A DNA stretch of 64,000 nt, taken from contig JAYODU010000003.1 in the NCBI GenBank assembly GCA_038106445.1, forward strand, positions 124,001-188,000, given 5' to 3'. The translations under genes and the position numbers were made by a program. Position 1 is the stretch's first letter. Every line of letters begins with the position of its first letter. Below, one piece after another: positions 26,867 through 36,438 of the stretch. A model generated the notes under the pieces. It saw only the letters and a list, made by a program, of their open reading frames with translations. It made no database searches and had not been told where the DNA came from. The stretch is from Pseudemcibacter sp038106445 (GTDB lineage Bacteria; Pseudomonadota; Alphaproteobacteria; Sphingomonadales; Emcibacteraceae).

Positions 26867-27325
26867 ATGGCTTGGACAGATGATCGCGTTGAAAAACTCC
26901 GTGAACTTTGGGACAAAGGGCTAAGTGCGAGCCAAATTGCCAAGGAACTCGCGGAAGGGGTAACCCGTAACGCCGTCATCGGTAAGGCGCATCGCATGGG
27001 ACTTGCGTCCCGTCCGTCACCGGTGAAAGCCGATCCGGCCAAGCGTGCCGCCACAACATCAAAAAAGAAAGTCGCCGCCAAAAAAGAACCGACGAAGGTA
27101 TCCACACCGGCCACTGGTAAGGTCACCATTCTGGATCTGACCGAAAGCATGTGCAAATGGCCAATCGGTCATCCGGGTGAGGCAAAATTTCATTTCTGCG
27201 GCAAACCGTCACAGCCGACATTTCCTTATTGCGCCGCGCATTGCATTGAAGCGTATCAGGTACAGCAACCACGCCGTTCACGTCGCAATACCCGTCGCCG
27301 CATTATGGCAACACCGGTTAAATAA
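26867..27325 (+). CDS. gcrA: GcrA cell-cycle regulator
   Basis: Alphaproteobacterial transcription factor that binds sigma-70 RNA polymerase and methylated GANTC promoters to drive S-phase genes. 152 aa. The N-terminal MAWTDDRVEKLRELW plus QIAKELAEGVTRNAVIGKAHRMGL is the defining DNA-binding domain, followed by a Lys/Ala/Pro-rich linker and a C-terminal sigma-binding domain with CKWPIGHPG and FCGKP...YCAAHC cysteines. It lies close to the argD cluster, divergently oriented, a neighbourhood recalled from other Alphaproteobacteria. Confidence 0.95.
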   Translation: MAWTDDRVEKLRELWDKGLSASQIAKELAEGVTRNAVIGKAHRMGLASRPSPVKADPAKRAATTSKKKVAAKKEPTKVSTPATGKVTILDLTESMCKWPIGHPGEAKFHFCGKPSQPTFPYCAAHCIEAYQVQQPRRSRRNTRRRIMATPVK

Positions 27326-27419
27326 AACCCTCAAAATTTTCAATTAAGTTTACAAAACGGCCCTGATCGTATTAAGGTCGTTTCGTTATATATTGGGGTA
27401 AGATGAAAAGGGAGAGACA

Positions 27420-29159
27420 ATGACAAAATTCTATAAGCTTATGTTGATCACAGTTCATGTGATCATATTTACAATTATGCCTGCGCGGGCGCAGGATGAC
27501 TATACACCGCCAGACTACAGCTCACGTGACGGGTTTGTGCCGATTGTCGGCAAAAATGGCATGGTCAGTGTCAGGGAAAGTATAGCCGCCGAAGTTGGCG
27601 CAGAAATACTTGAACAGGGCGGTAATGCCGTTGATTCAGCAGCGGCAATCGGTTTTGCGCTTGCGGTGACATATCCGTCTGCCGGTAATATCGGTGGCGG
27701 TGGCTTCATGGTCGTTCATATTGCCGAAACAAATGAAACCATTACGATTGATTACCGTGAAATGTCAGCGGGCAGTGCACGTCATGACCTTTATGTGGTT
27801 GATGACAAGGTTGATAACCGTCTTGCCAAATACAGCCGTCAATCATCCGGCGTGCCCGGAACCGTCATGGGTATGGCCCTTGCCATTGAAAAATATGGCA
27901 CAATGACCCTGCAGCAGGTCATGGCACCTGCCTATAAGCTCGCGAGCAAAGGTTTCCCGGTTTATACCAACCTTGAAGTGACCCTTGCCCGCAGTAAAGA
28001 GCGTCTGGGCGCTGATCCGGCGGCATCAAAGGTATTCTATAAAGCGGATGGCAGCAATTACCGGGCCGGTGAAATACTGGTGCAGGAAGACCTTGCATGG
28101 TCCTTGAAGCAGATCATGGATAATGGTGTTGATGCATTTTATAAAGGCGAAGTTGCAAAACGGATAACAGACGATATGGCGGCAAATGATGGTCTGCTGA
28201 CTATGGAAGATTTCGCCGCCTATAAGGTTTATGAGCGGGCGCCCGTTTGGGGAACTTATAAAGGCTATAAAATAGCGACAATGCCGCCGCCGTCATCCGG
28301 AGGAATGCATATGATTCAGATGATGAATATGCTCGAAAATGATGATCTTAAATCAATGGGGCATAACAGCGCGGCAACACTTCATCTTTATATCGAAAGT
28401 ATGCGTCAGGCTTATGCGGACAGGAGCCTTTATGCGGGTGATCCGGCATTTTTTGATATTCCGGTTGATAAAATCATAGATAAGGATTACGCAGCCGAAA
28501 TTCGTGCCCGTATTCCGATGGACCGTGCCCGTGACAGTTCCGAAGTGGCACCGACCAAAAACCTTGCCTATGAAAGTCCGGAAACAACCCATTATTCGGT
28601 CATGGATAAATGGGGTAACGCTGTCAGCAATACCTATACGCTGAATTTCGGTTTTGGTAATGGTATCATGGCGGCTAACACAGGTATCCTGCTTAATAAC
28701 GAACTTGATGACTTTGATCATGAGCCATACAAGCCCGATGCAAACGGGAATATCAGTGGCAAAGCCAATGCCCAGGAACCACATAAACGCCCGCGTTCTT
28801 CCATGACACCGACTATTCTGTTCAAGGATGACAAGCCATTTTTGATCACCGGCTCGCCGGGCGGTGGTACCATTATCAATACGGTTTTTCAGACGGTCAT
28901 GAATGTGGTTGAATTTGATATGAATGTGGCGGCAGCATCAAGCAAGCCACGGATTAATCACCAATGGATGCCCGATATGACAACCATTGAAAATGGTGTC
29001 AGCCAGGATACGCTGAATATACTGGAAAGCATGGGTCATAAATTCAATGCCAGCGGGCGCACACTTGGCAGCACGAACAGTATTATCTGGCGTGATGGCT
29101 GGTTTTATGGTGCCCATGATCCGCGTAATATGAATGCGGCGACCATCGGGATTAACTGA
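27420..29159 (+). CDS. ggt: gamma-glutamyltransferase, paralogue 1
   Basis: Periplasmic N-terminal nucleophile hydrolase that self-cleaves and then hydrolyses or transfers the gamma-glutamyl group of glutathione and related compounds. 579 aa, normal for unprocessed GGT. Signal peptide to about residue 24 (MPARAQ). Large-subunit marks are GGNAVDSAAAIGFALAV and GNIGGGGFMV. The processing site is before T389 in TTHYSVMDKWGNAVSNTY, and the small-subunit substrate loop is SSMTPTI with TGSPGGGT. All catalytic parts are present. AGGGAGAGA precedes the ATG. A terminator separates it from the next paralogue. Confidence 0.93.
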   Translation: MTKFYKLMLITVHVIIFTIMPARAQDDYTPPDYSSRDGFVPIVGKNGMVSVRESIAAEVGAEILEQGGNAVDSAAAIGFALAVTYPSAGNIGGGGFMVVHIAETNETITIDYREMSAGSARHDLYVVDDKVDNRLAKYSRQSSGVPGTVMGMALAIEKYGTMTLQQVMAPAYKLASKGFPVYTNLEVTLARSKERLGADPAASKVFYKADGSNYRAGEILVQEDLAWSLKQIMDNGVDAFYKGEVAKRITDDMAANDGLLTMEDFAAYKVYERAPVWGTYKGYKIATMPPPSSGGMHMIQMMNMLENDDLKSMGHNSAATLHLYIESMRQAYADRSLYAGDPAFFDIPVDKIIDKDYAAEIRARIPMDRARDSSEVAPTKNLAYESPETTHYSVMDKWGNAVSNTYTLNFGFGNGIMAANTGILLNNELDDFDHEPYKPDANGNISGKANAQEPHKRPRSSMTPTILFKDDKPFLITGSPGGGTIINTVFQTVMNVVEFDMNVAAASSKPRINHQWMPDMTTIENGVSQDTLNILESMGHKFNASGRTLGSTNSIIWRDGWFYGAHDPRNMNAATIGIN

Positions 29160-29177
29160 CGAACATTGAAATAGTAT

Positions 29178-29210
29178 AAAAAAGGCGGGATTATTCCCGC
29201 CTTTTTTGTT
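29178..29210 (+). terminator. rho-independent terminator between GGT paralogues 1 and 2
   Basis: AAAAAGGCGGGA / TCCCGCCTTTTT stem with a 4-nt loop and a T-run, 18 nt after the first GGT stop. It shows that paralogue 2 has its own promoter or depends on read-through. Confidence 0.88.
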
Positions 29211-29257
29211 GCCAATATTTGATTGGTATGGCTAACTTCACAGTGGAGGGTTTAACA

Positions 29258-31006
29258 ATGGGAAAATATTTTCTTGCCATCATCATTTTTGTTTTTTCTG
29301 CGCAGTTCATAAATGCACAGGATAAAAAACTGCCGGATTTCAATGCAATAGACGGGTTTGTGCCGGTCATTGGGGAAAAGGGCATGGTTTCAAGCCGTCA
29401 TTATCTGGCTACCGAAGTGGGGGCGAATATCCTGAAACAGGGTGGTAATGCGGTGGACGCAGCGGCGGCTATTGCATTTGCGCTTGCGGTCGTGCATCCG
29501 GAAGCAGGGAATATCGGCGGTGGTGGTTTTATGGTCATCCATATTGCGGACAAGCATAAAACCACGACTATTGATTACCGGGAATATGCCGGGGAAAATG
29601 CGACACATGACCTTTATGTGGTGGACGGTAGAATTGACCCGTTTCTGTCATTTCAAAGCCGCAAATCGGTTGGTGTGCCGGGGACGGTTGCGGGTATGGC
29701 AATGGCCCTTGAAAAATATGGTACCATGTCCCTTGCGGATGTGATCAAACCGGCTTACGCACTGGCAAGTGAAGGATTTATCGTTGGTCGCCATCTTGAA
29801 CGCACGCTCGAAACACACCGGGAAAAATTAATAGCTGCGCCGGAAACACGGGAAATTTTCTTTAAGGCGGACGGTGGGTCATACCGGTTTGGCGATGTGC
29901 TTGTTCAAAGCGATCTCGCCGGATCGTTAAAAGCCATTATGGAACAGGGCCCCGATGCATTTTATAAAGGGGAAATTGCCGAAAAAATGATCGCGGATCA
30001 ACGCAAATATGATGGCATCCTGACCATGGATGATTTTGCATCCTACAAATCCATAGAGCGGGAACCGGTAACCGGAAGCTATAAGGGTTATGAAATTGCC
30101 GCCATGCCGCCACCATCATCCGGCGGGGTTCATGTGGTTCAGATGCTGAATATGCTCGCAAATGATGATATTCGTGCCAAGGGTCATAACAGCGCAGAAA
30201 CACTTCATTTATATATCGAAGCCATGCGGCAGGCTTATGCAGACAGAAGCCTTTATACCGGGGATCCTGCCTTTTTTGATGTGCCGGTTGCGAAATTAAC
30301 CGACGCGGAATATGCTCGTGAAACACGGGCGAAAATACCATTGGACCATGCCCGCAGATCGGCTGATCTGGCGCCGACAGAAGGATTAAACAGCAGGGAA
30401 AGCACGCAAACCACCCATTTTTCAGTAATGGATGCGTGGGGCAACGCGGTCAGCAATACATATACGGTCAATTATGGTTTTTATGAAGGCATGCTGGCGG
30501 GCGGAACGGGCATTGTGCTGAATAATGAACTGGATGATTTTGATCACCTGCCATATGAGCCCGATGTGAACGGTAATATCAGCGGGGAGGCAAATGCCCA
30601 GGAACCGCGAAAAAGACCCCGTTCATCGATGACCCCAACAATTGTGTTAAAAGACGGGGTGCCGTTTCTGTTAACCGGAAGCCCGGGAAGCTCAACGATC
30701 ATCAATACCGTATTTCAAACCATTATGAATGTGATTGAGTTTGAAATGAATATTGCGGCGGCGTCAAGCAAGCCACGGATACACCATCAATGGATGCCGG
30801 ATATCGTCGAAGTCGAAAGCAGCCTGAATATCGATACTATCAATATCCTTAAACATATGGGACATAATATTGTTTACCGCGCGGACAGTAACACATACGG
30901 GTTTATGACACTTGGTGAAACAGCAAGCATTGTTTATAAGGATGGTTATTATTACGGGGCGCATGATCCGCGTAATATGGATGCGGGTACAATAGGGCTT
31001 AATTAA
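29258..31006 (+). CDS. gamma-glutamyltransferase, paralogue 2
   Basis: About 582 aa when started at ATG 29258, which follows GTGGAGGG at the right distance and leads straight into a signal peptide (MGKYFLAIIIFVFSAQ, cleavage near NAQ). A longer frame from 29219 is unlikely. It has GGNAVDAAAAIAFALAV, GNIGGGGFMV, the processing Thr in TTHFSVMDAWGNAVSNTY, SSMTPTIV and TGSPGSST; the second Gly of the usual PGG is Ser. Similar to paralogue 1 throughout, including the Ala/Ser-rich SSKPRIHHQWMPD end. Periplasmic glutathione or gamma-glutamyl peptide hydrolase. Confidence 0.92.
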   Translation: MGKYFLAIIIFVFSAQFINAQDKKLPDFNAIDGFVPVIGEKGMVSSRHYLATEVGANILKQGGNAVDAAAAIAFALAVVHPEAGNIGGGGFMVIHIADKHKTTTIDYREYAGENATHDLYVVDGRIDPFLSFQSRKSVGVPGTVAGMAMALEKYGTMSLADVIKPAYALASEGFIVGRHLERTLETHREKLIAAPETREIFFKADGGSYRFGDVLVQSDLAGSLKAIMEQGPDAFYKGEIAEKMIADQRKYDGILTMDDFASYKSIEREPVTGSYKGYEIAAMPPPSSGGVHVVQMLNMLANDDIRAKGHNSAETLHLYIEAMRQAYADRSLYTGDPAFFDVPVAKLTDAEYARETRAKIPLDHARRSADLAPTEGLNSRESTQTTHFSVMDAWGNAVSNTYTVNYGFYEGMLAGGTGIVLNNELDDFDHLPYEPDVNGNISGEANAQEPRKRPRSSMTPTIVLKDGVPFLLTGSPGSSTIINTVFQTIMNVIEFEMNIAAASSKPRIHHQWMPDIVEVESSLNIDTINILKHMGHNIVYRADSNTYGFMTLGETASIVYKDGYYYGAHDPRNMDAGTIGLN

Positions 31007-31152
31007 AATTTATATCATATATTTTATGGCTAAAGCTATTATTTTTCATATTTTTTATAGTAATAATGAAAGATAATAATAAATATTGTTGACTAATAGA
31101 TATTTATAAAGAAAAATATTTTTATGTAATTGTAATGCTCAGAGTGTATATC

Positions 31153-31845
31153 ATGAAATATGTCAAATCATTTATCTTAGGGGTATTGGTGCTATATATT
31201 AGCACGAGCCATGCATTTGCGAATTATTCCAATGGTGTTATTGCCATGATGATCGGTCAGTCCGATTATGCCGTTTCGGAATTCAAGAAAGCAGCAGCCG
31301 AAGGACACGTAGAAGCAACCTATTCATTAGGCTATATGTATGAGAATGCTGTCGGCATCGCGAAAGATTATTGTGAAGCATTGAAATGGTATAAAATGGC
31401 TGCCGCAATGGGAGATGCAAAATCCCAATATATTTTGGGAAATATGTATAACCGCGGTCGCGGTGTAGAAAAAAATGATGCTATTGCTGTCAGTTGGTAT
31501 AAATTGGCAGCGGAACAGGATTATGCATGGGCACAATATTTCCTGGGTCTTAAACTGGAGCGGGGTGAGGGAATAGAAAAAAACCTCAATCAGTCATCGG
31601 TCTGGTATGCCCGGGCAGCAGAAAAAGAGCATGCCGGGGCACAATATAATCTTGCGCAAATGTATTATCAAGGTCATGGTGTGGATCAGAATTATATTGA
31701 GGCTTATAAATGGGCGAGTTTGGCAGATGCCTATGCCCACAGTGAAGCGGAGGCATTAATGAAACGCCTTGAAGAAAAATTGGATAATGAGGCGATTATG
31801 ACAAACAGGACTATAATTAAAAAATGGATTAGACAGCACCGCTAA
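31153..31845 (+). CDS. exported Sel1/TPR-repeat protein
   Basis: About 230 aa from ATG 31153 (MKYVKSFILGVLVLYIS...AFA, a signal peptide); an upstream ATG at 31135 would add six residues. Four to five Sel1-like repeats of about 36 residues follow, each with the pattern A-x-x-x-LGxMYxxGxGVxKD...A-x-x-WYxxAA, for example SQYILGNMYNRGRGVEKN. Sel1 repeats are protein-protein interaction scaffolds, often periplasmic. It sits between GGT paralogues 2 and 3, so a link with them is possible but not shown. Confidence 0.85.
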   Translation: MKYVKSFILGVLVLYISTSHAFANYSNGVIAMMIGQSDYAVSEFKKAAAEGHVEATYSLGYMYENAVGIAKDYCEALKWYKMAAAMGDAKSQYILGNMYNRGRGVEKNDAIAVSWYKLAAEQDYAWAQYFLGLKLERGEGIEKNLNQSSVWYARAAEKEHAGAQYNLAQMYYQGHGVDQNYIEAYKWASLADAYAHSEAEALMKRLEEKLDNEAIMTNRTIIKKWIRQHR

Positions 31846-31913
31846 TCTATGATTTGTATTGTACTCAGAACTAGCGGCATTCCCGCACTTTAAGTCAAAG
31901 GAAAAGAAAGACA

Positions 31914-33662
31914 ATGAAATTGAAAGTTTTTATTTTAATAGCCAGTATTATCAGTTTTTGTGTAAGTCCGGCTATGGCGCAGATGGGAAGTGGCGGTACA
32001 GCGAATACACCGCGACTTAACACAACAGACCGTTATGTACCGGTCATTGCACGTGGTGGTATGGTTGCTTCCCGTGAAAAAATGGCCTCGCAGGTTGGTG
32101 CCGATATTCTTGCAAAAGGCGGCAATGCCGTTGATGCGGCGGTTGCTGTTGGTTTTGCACTTGCTGTAACATATCCGCAGGCTGGTAATATTGGTGGTGG
32201 CGGTTTTATGGTCATACACCTTGCGGAAGAAAATAAATCTATTGCGATTGATTACCGTGAAATGGCCCCTTCTGCTGCGCACCGTGATATGTTTCTGAAT
32301 GAAGACGGTAGTGTTGATGATGTCCGCTCAAAATATGGCCCGCTAGCTTCCGGGGTTCCCGGTACCGTTGCGGGACTTGCTCATGCACTTGAAAATTACG
32401 GCACCATGAGCCTTAAAGACGTGATCCAGCCAGCATATGACCTCGCGTACAATGGTTTTCCGGTTTATAATTACCTGCAATCTTCACTTAATGGCCGTAA
32501 AGAACGCCTGATGGAAAATGAGGCGGCCGCGAAGGTATTTTATAAAGCAGACGGTTCATCATATGGGTACGGTGAAATCCTTAAGCAGGAAGACCTTGCC
32601 TGGTCCTTAAAACAGATTATGGACGGTGGCAAGGACGCTTTTTATAAAGGTGAAATCGCCCGACGTATCGTTGCTGATCAGCAATCACATGGTGGCCTGA
32701 TCACCATGGATGATATGGCCGGTTACGTGGCCAAGGAACGCGAAGCGATTGTTGGTACCTATAAAGATTATAAGGTTGTTACCATGCCGCCACCATCATC
32801 CGGCGGTGTTCATCTGGTACAGATGATGAATATGCTTGAAAATGACAACCTTAAGGAAAAAGGGCATAATAGTGCTGCAACACTGCATCTTTATATCGAA
32901 AGTATGCGCCAGGCTTATGCGGACCGTAGCAAATATCTGGGTGATCCTGACTTTTTCAATGTGCCGGTGGCTGAACTTACATCGAAAGAATATGCAAAAA
33001 TTGTTCGTGACCTGATCCCGGCGGATAAATCACGCCGTTCAACCGACGTGGCACCGGCAATCGGGCTGCTTCCGGAAAGTCCGGATACAACACATTTTTC
33101 CGTGATGGATAAAGACGGCAATGCGGTTTCAAATACCTATACTCTGAATTTCAGCTATGGCAGTCACATGATGGCGGCCGGTACCGGTATTATGATGAAT
33201 GATGAAATGGATGATTTTTCCGTTAAGCCGGGAACACCAAATGGTTACGGCCTTATTGGCGGCGAAGCCAACAGTGTACAGCCGAAAAAACGCCCGCTTT
33301 CATCCATGACACCAACAATAGTACTTAAGGATGGCAAGCCATTTTTCGTAACCGGTAGTCCCGGCGGCAGCACCATCATCACAGCTGTGATGCAATCGGT
33401 GCTGAACGTGGTTGAATTTGATATGAATGCCATGCATCAGCTTGCGGCACCGCGTATGCATCATCAATGGCTTCCGGATGCTGTGATGCTTGAAGAAGGT
33501 ATAAGCCAGGATACAAAAAATATCCTTGTGAATATGGGCCATATCATTGCCCCACCGCAATTTACGATCGGATCGCTTAGCTCCATCATGCTGAAAGACG
33601 GTATCTTTTACGGTGCCGCCGACATCCGCAGCATGGATGCCGCCGCGATTGGTGTTGAATAA
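31914..33662 (+). CDS. gamma-glutamyltransferase, paralogue 3
   Basis: 582 aa with a signal peptide (MKLKVFILIASIISF, cleavage near AMAQ). It has GGNAVDAAVAVGFALAV, GNIGGGGFMVIH, the autoprocessing Thr in TTHFSVMDKDGNAVSNTY, SSMTPTIVLKDGKPFFV and TGSPGGST. The pocket near the C-terminus differs from the other two (FDMNAMHQLAAPRMHHQW instead of AAASSKPRI), as does the segment between the subunits, suggesting a different substrate range. AAAGGAAAAGAAAG precedes the ATG. Ends at the hairpin 33685-33712. Confidence 0.93.
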   Translation: MKLKVFILIASIISFCVSPAMAQMGSGGTANTPRLNTTDRYVPVIARGGMVASREKMASQVGADILAKGGNAVDAAVAVGFALAVTYPQAGNIGGGGFMVIHLAEENKSIAIDYREMAPSAAHRDMFLNEDGSVDDVRSKYGPLASGVPGTVAGLAHALENYGTMSLKDVIQPAYDLAYNGFPVYNYLQSSLNGRKERLMENEAAAKVFYKADGSSYGYGEILKQEDLAWSLKQIMDGGKDAFYKGEIARRIVADQQSHGGLITMDDMAGYVAKEREAIVGTYKDYKVVTMPPPSSGGVHLVQMMNMLENDNLKEKGHNSAATLHLYIESMRQAYADRSKYLGDPDFFNVPVAELTSKEYAKIVRDLIPADKSRRSTDVAPAIGLLPESPDTTHFSVMDKDGNAVSNTYTLNFSYGSHMMAAGTGIMMNDEMDDFSVKPGTPNGYGLIGGEANSVQPKKRPLSSMTPTIVLKDGKPFFVTGSPGGSTIITAVMQSVLNVVEFDMNAMHQLAAPRMHHQWLPDAVMLEEGISQDTKNILVNMGHIIAPPQFTIGSLSSIMLKDGIFYGAADIRSMDAAAIGVE

Positions 33663-33684
33663 GACTTATATGATATAAATTATT

Positions 33685-33712
33685 AAAGGCGGTCTTAATG
33701 ACCGCCTTTTCT
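33685..33712 (+). terminator. rho-independent terminator after GGT paralogue 3
   Basis: AAAGGCGGTC / GACCGCCTTT stem with a 5-nt loop and TTCTT tail, about 22 nt after the stop codon. Confidence 0.85.
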
Positions 33713-33722
33713 TACTTTCAAT

Positions 33723-33923
33723 TTAATCGATGATATCTAAATTTTCGGGCGGTAGCAGGCTTAAAATTCCCAATGATGAGAACATTAGGTAGATGTCATT
33801 TTTCCTGAGTCTCATTTTTACAGATTTCTGTGAGGATAGTGATTTCAGCTTATCCTCAAGTGCTGATGCAACGCTGATATCAATAGATGATATCTCTTCA
33901 AAATCTAAAATTATATATTGATG
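33723..33923 (-). pseudogene. STAS-domain protein, C-terminal stump
   Basis: A minus-strand frame ending at TAA 33723-33725 encodes about 66 residues: HQYIILDFEEISSIDIS, ALEDKLKSLSSQ, and an end SLGILSLLPPENLDIID. The buried strand, then Asp-x-Ser and the following helix match a STAS domain, as at the C-terminus of SulP anion transporters or anti-sigma antagonists. No start codon or upstream part exists; the frame begins at the junction with the truncated sensor kinase, one frame away. A remnant left by a deletion. Family call by pattern only. Confidence 0.6.
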
Positions 33924-34573
33924 ATTATTTTTTGTTCCGGCTGGTTTACCAGACTGAACCGCAGAAACGCGCTTAATTTGGTCAGCATGCCATTGGCTTC
34001 CCTGGTTTGTTTATCTAGTACAAGCGTTGAAATGGCATTAAGTGTGTTAAACAAAAAATGCGGGTTGATCTGGTATCTTAACATCTGCAGTTGCGATTTA
34101 TGGGCTTCCGCGACAGCTTGCAGGTACATTTCTTTTTGTTCCAGAAGCAGAAAATGATAATTGGCAATGAAATAGGCACCCGTCCAGATCATAAGCACAA
34201 AAACATCATAAAGTGCCCGCCCGGCCAGAAATTCATAAATCTGAACATCAATGAAAAAAGTCTGAAGAACAATCCATGTGTCGATTGCACTCAGAATAAG
34301 GGCAGCTATGACAATACAGGTGATCACCGAAAGTATTAAGGTGGAGGCCGGAATATCACTGTTTCTGAGTTTACGGTATATAAGCCGCATCAGAACCGTA
34401 ATGATAAAACCGCTGACAACCGATGTTGCAACGGTTATCTGAAAAATAAAATCCTCGCCATCCGCATATAAATTAAGAGCGCGGGCAGCCCCAAATGCAA
34501 GCCAGCCCGCGATCTGTAATTTCCAAAAAATGCTCTCTTTCTGCTTTAACTGTTTTTCAATAAAGTTCGCCAA
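33911..34573 (-). pseudogene. LytS/YehU-type sensor histidine kinase, truncated before the ATPase domain
   Basis: 220 residues. About four transmembrane segments occupy residues 20-150, followed by the His_kinase domain of the LytS/YpdA family with the phospho-acceptor His in YQINPHFLFNTLNAIS, and then FLRFSLVNQPEQK. Normal members continue about 120 residues with the HATPase domain; here the frame ends five codons later (IIINI) at 33911. Without the ATP-binding domain it cannot phosphorylate a partner. The end coincides with a STAS stump in another frame, so a deletion fused the two. Stands 8 nt downstream of the mscS-like gene. No LytTR regulator is nearby. Confidence 0.78.
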
Positions 34574-34581
34574 AGGCTTCC

Positions 34582-35409
34582 TTAACTTACATTTGATATG
34601 ATATGTACGTCCTGTTGCGGATATGGGAAGTTAAGATCATTTTTATCGAAGTGTTGCTTAATGGCCTTGGTTAGATCCCAGCGCACACCCCAGTAATCAC
34701 CGCTAATTACCCAAACACGTATTCCTATATCTACTGAACTGGCACCAAGTTCGTTGACAAATATCTGGGAACCCGGCTCTTTTAGGGCACGGTTCTCATC
34801 CGCAATAATTTTTTTCAGCTCCGCCATGGCATGATCAATATCATCATCATAGCTTATGCCTACGACCAAATCGACACGGCGTGTTTCATTTGCTGAAAAG
34901 TTTTTAATTGATGCGCCCCAAACCTGGCTATTGGGGATAATGATTTTGATGTTATCGCCGGTTGCCATTTCCGTAACAAAGAGGCCAAGTGCTTTTACAG
35001 TTCCGGCATGGCCGGCCACATCAACAAATTCACCGATCTTGAATGGACGAAATATAAGTAGCATGACACCCGCTGCAACATTGCTTAGTGTGCCCTGCAA
35101 TGCAAGACCAATGGCAAGTGATGCGGCACCAAGTATTGCTATCAGACTGGCTGTTTCAACACCAAAGCGGTCAAGCACTGCAAGAATTGTAAATATGATG
35201 ACAATGTAACGCGCAAGGCTTGCAAAGAATGCTCTCAGGGTATCATCAATTCTGTCGCTTTTACCACAAGCTTTTAATATCATTTTACTGACCCACCCAG
35301 CAGCCATAAAACCGATGATAAGGATGAGTGTTGCGAATACGATGTTAAGACCATATTGAGTCGCAAGCTCGACGATCATATCCGTATATTGTTGCACATT
35401 TTCTTCCAT
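34582..35409 (-). CDS. mscS: small-conductance mechanosensitive channel (MscS family)
   Basis: About 275 aa, the size of E. coli MscS. An N-terminal amphipathic/TM segment (VELATQYGLNIVFATLILI) leads to the pore helix AILGAASLAIGLALQGTLSN, the beta domain (FRPFKIGEFVDVAGHAGTV, then IIIPNSQVWGASI), and a C-terminal alpha/beta domain ending FPYPQQDVHI. Releases solutes on hypo-osmotic shock through the inner membrane. ATG 35409 with AAGAGAT upstream is preferred over the TTG at 35442. Confidence 0.92.
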   Translation of the reverse strand: MEENVQQYTDMIVELATQYGLNIVFATLILIIGFMAAGWVSKMILKACGKSDRIDDTLRAFFASLARYIVIIFTILAVLDRFGVETASLIAILGAASLAIGLALQGTLSNVAAGVMLLIFRPFKIGEFVDVAGHAGTVKALGLFVTEMATGDNIKIIIPNSQVWGASIKNFSANETRRVDLVVGISYDDDIDHAMAELKKIIADENRALKEPGSQIFVNELGASSVDIGIRVWVISGDYWGVRWDLTKAIKQHFDKNDLNFPYPQQDVHIISNVS

Positions 35410-35515
35410 TTTGATCTCTTTTATATTTCTATTTTTTGTCAATTGAAAATAGGCTGATTGTCGGAACTGCGCAATAAAAAATTAACCATTCTGGCCAAAT
35501 GCCGCCGCAATATAG

Positions 35516-35731
35516 CCACAATGGAAAAAGGATCTTGGCTGTTTTTTTAGGACAGTAGAGGATGATGAGGCATATGTCCTGAAAATTGCACGTGAAGAAA
35601 AATCATTTCCTGAAATCTGTGAAATATTGTTTGAACAATATGGCGAGCATGCATCTCATCGTGCGGCCGAATTGTTCCGGGGATGGGTTATGGAAGGGTT
35701 GGTTGCCGGCCTTGAATATGCTGATCTTTAG
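35516..35731 (+). pseudogene. C-terminal remnant of an unknown protein (possibly HvfC/BufC-like)
   Basis: A plus-strand frame open from 35516 to TAG 35729-35731, with no plausible start codon or ribosome-binding site. It encodes about 71 residues including DDEAYVLKIAREEKSFPEI, ILFEQYGEHASHRA and ELFRGWVMEGLVAGL. The acidic start plus the SFxEICE...RAAxLFRGWxxxGLV pattern recalls the C-terminal helical domain of HvfC/BufC (DUF2063) peptide-modification chaperones, but this is memory-based and weak. The rest of the gene is absent. Its stop overlaps that of the convergent IscU-like gene. Confidence 0.4.
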
Positions 35732-36165
35732 CTAAGCTCATCAAGCGCCTGCTGCAATGCGTCAAATGGGAGTGTAACACAGGTTTTCCGGCTTCTATGT
35801 TCGCGTACAACATTGAATATATCAAGATCCTGCCATTTATTTTCCGACCAGTCATTATGATCGGGACCATCTAATTGTGTTATGGCACTATTTATTTTTT
35901 GCCGAAGGATTTCCAGTTTTTGTCTATTAAGGCCTTGAAAATGTTCGCCTAATACGGATGCACTTGCCTGACACAAAGCACATGCCTTTGCTTCATGGGA
36001 GAAATCGATAAGGATACCATCCTCAAGTTTTACGTAAACTTTGATCCGGTCACCACACATTGGATTATGAACCATGACACTATGGTCAGCATTTGCGAGA
36101 ATGCCATGTCCCGTCGCATTTGCGGCATGCCTTAAAATCGTTTTCTGATACAGCTTATCAATCAT
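35728..36165 (-). CDS. IscU/NifU/SufU-like iron-sulfur scaffold protein
   Basis: 145-residue cytoplasmic protein of the NifU N-terminal family. The three ligand cysteines are seen as NPMCGDRI (first), ACALCQAS (second) and SRKTCVTLPF (third), with the Asp after the first Cys typical of these scaffolds. Such proteins build or transfer Fe-S clusters. The C-terminal third (HRSRKTCVTLPFDALQQAL) matches the SufU-like variety common in Alphaproteobacteria. No suf or isc genes are in the window. Confidence 0.85.
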   Translation of the reverse strand: MIDKLYQKTILRHAANATGHGILANADHSVMVHNPMCGDRIKVYVKLEDGILIDFSHEAKACALCQASASVLGEHFQGLNRQKLEILRQKINSAITQLDGPDHNDWSENKWQDLDIFNVVREHRSRKTCVTLPFDALQQALDELS

Positions 36166-36438
36166 GTCATACGACTAGTATATTCTGCGCTTCATGTCCA
36201 GCTTTGCACTACTATCTGTATTGCCGGATCACAGAAAACGGACTAACGTGAACCGATTTTCATTGCATTTCCTGCTGATGATGGTAAATTTCTTCAAAAT
36301 TTAGGGGTAAGAAAAGGGATAACAAAACATAACTGAGCGCAATCAAAATTTCAGGTTTCATCACCTGTCCGGACGTTCTAACACTTTGAAGTTTCTAAAT
36401 TTTTCACAATAACATTTTTAATAAAAAAGAGTTTTTAA

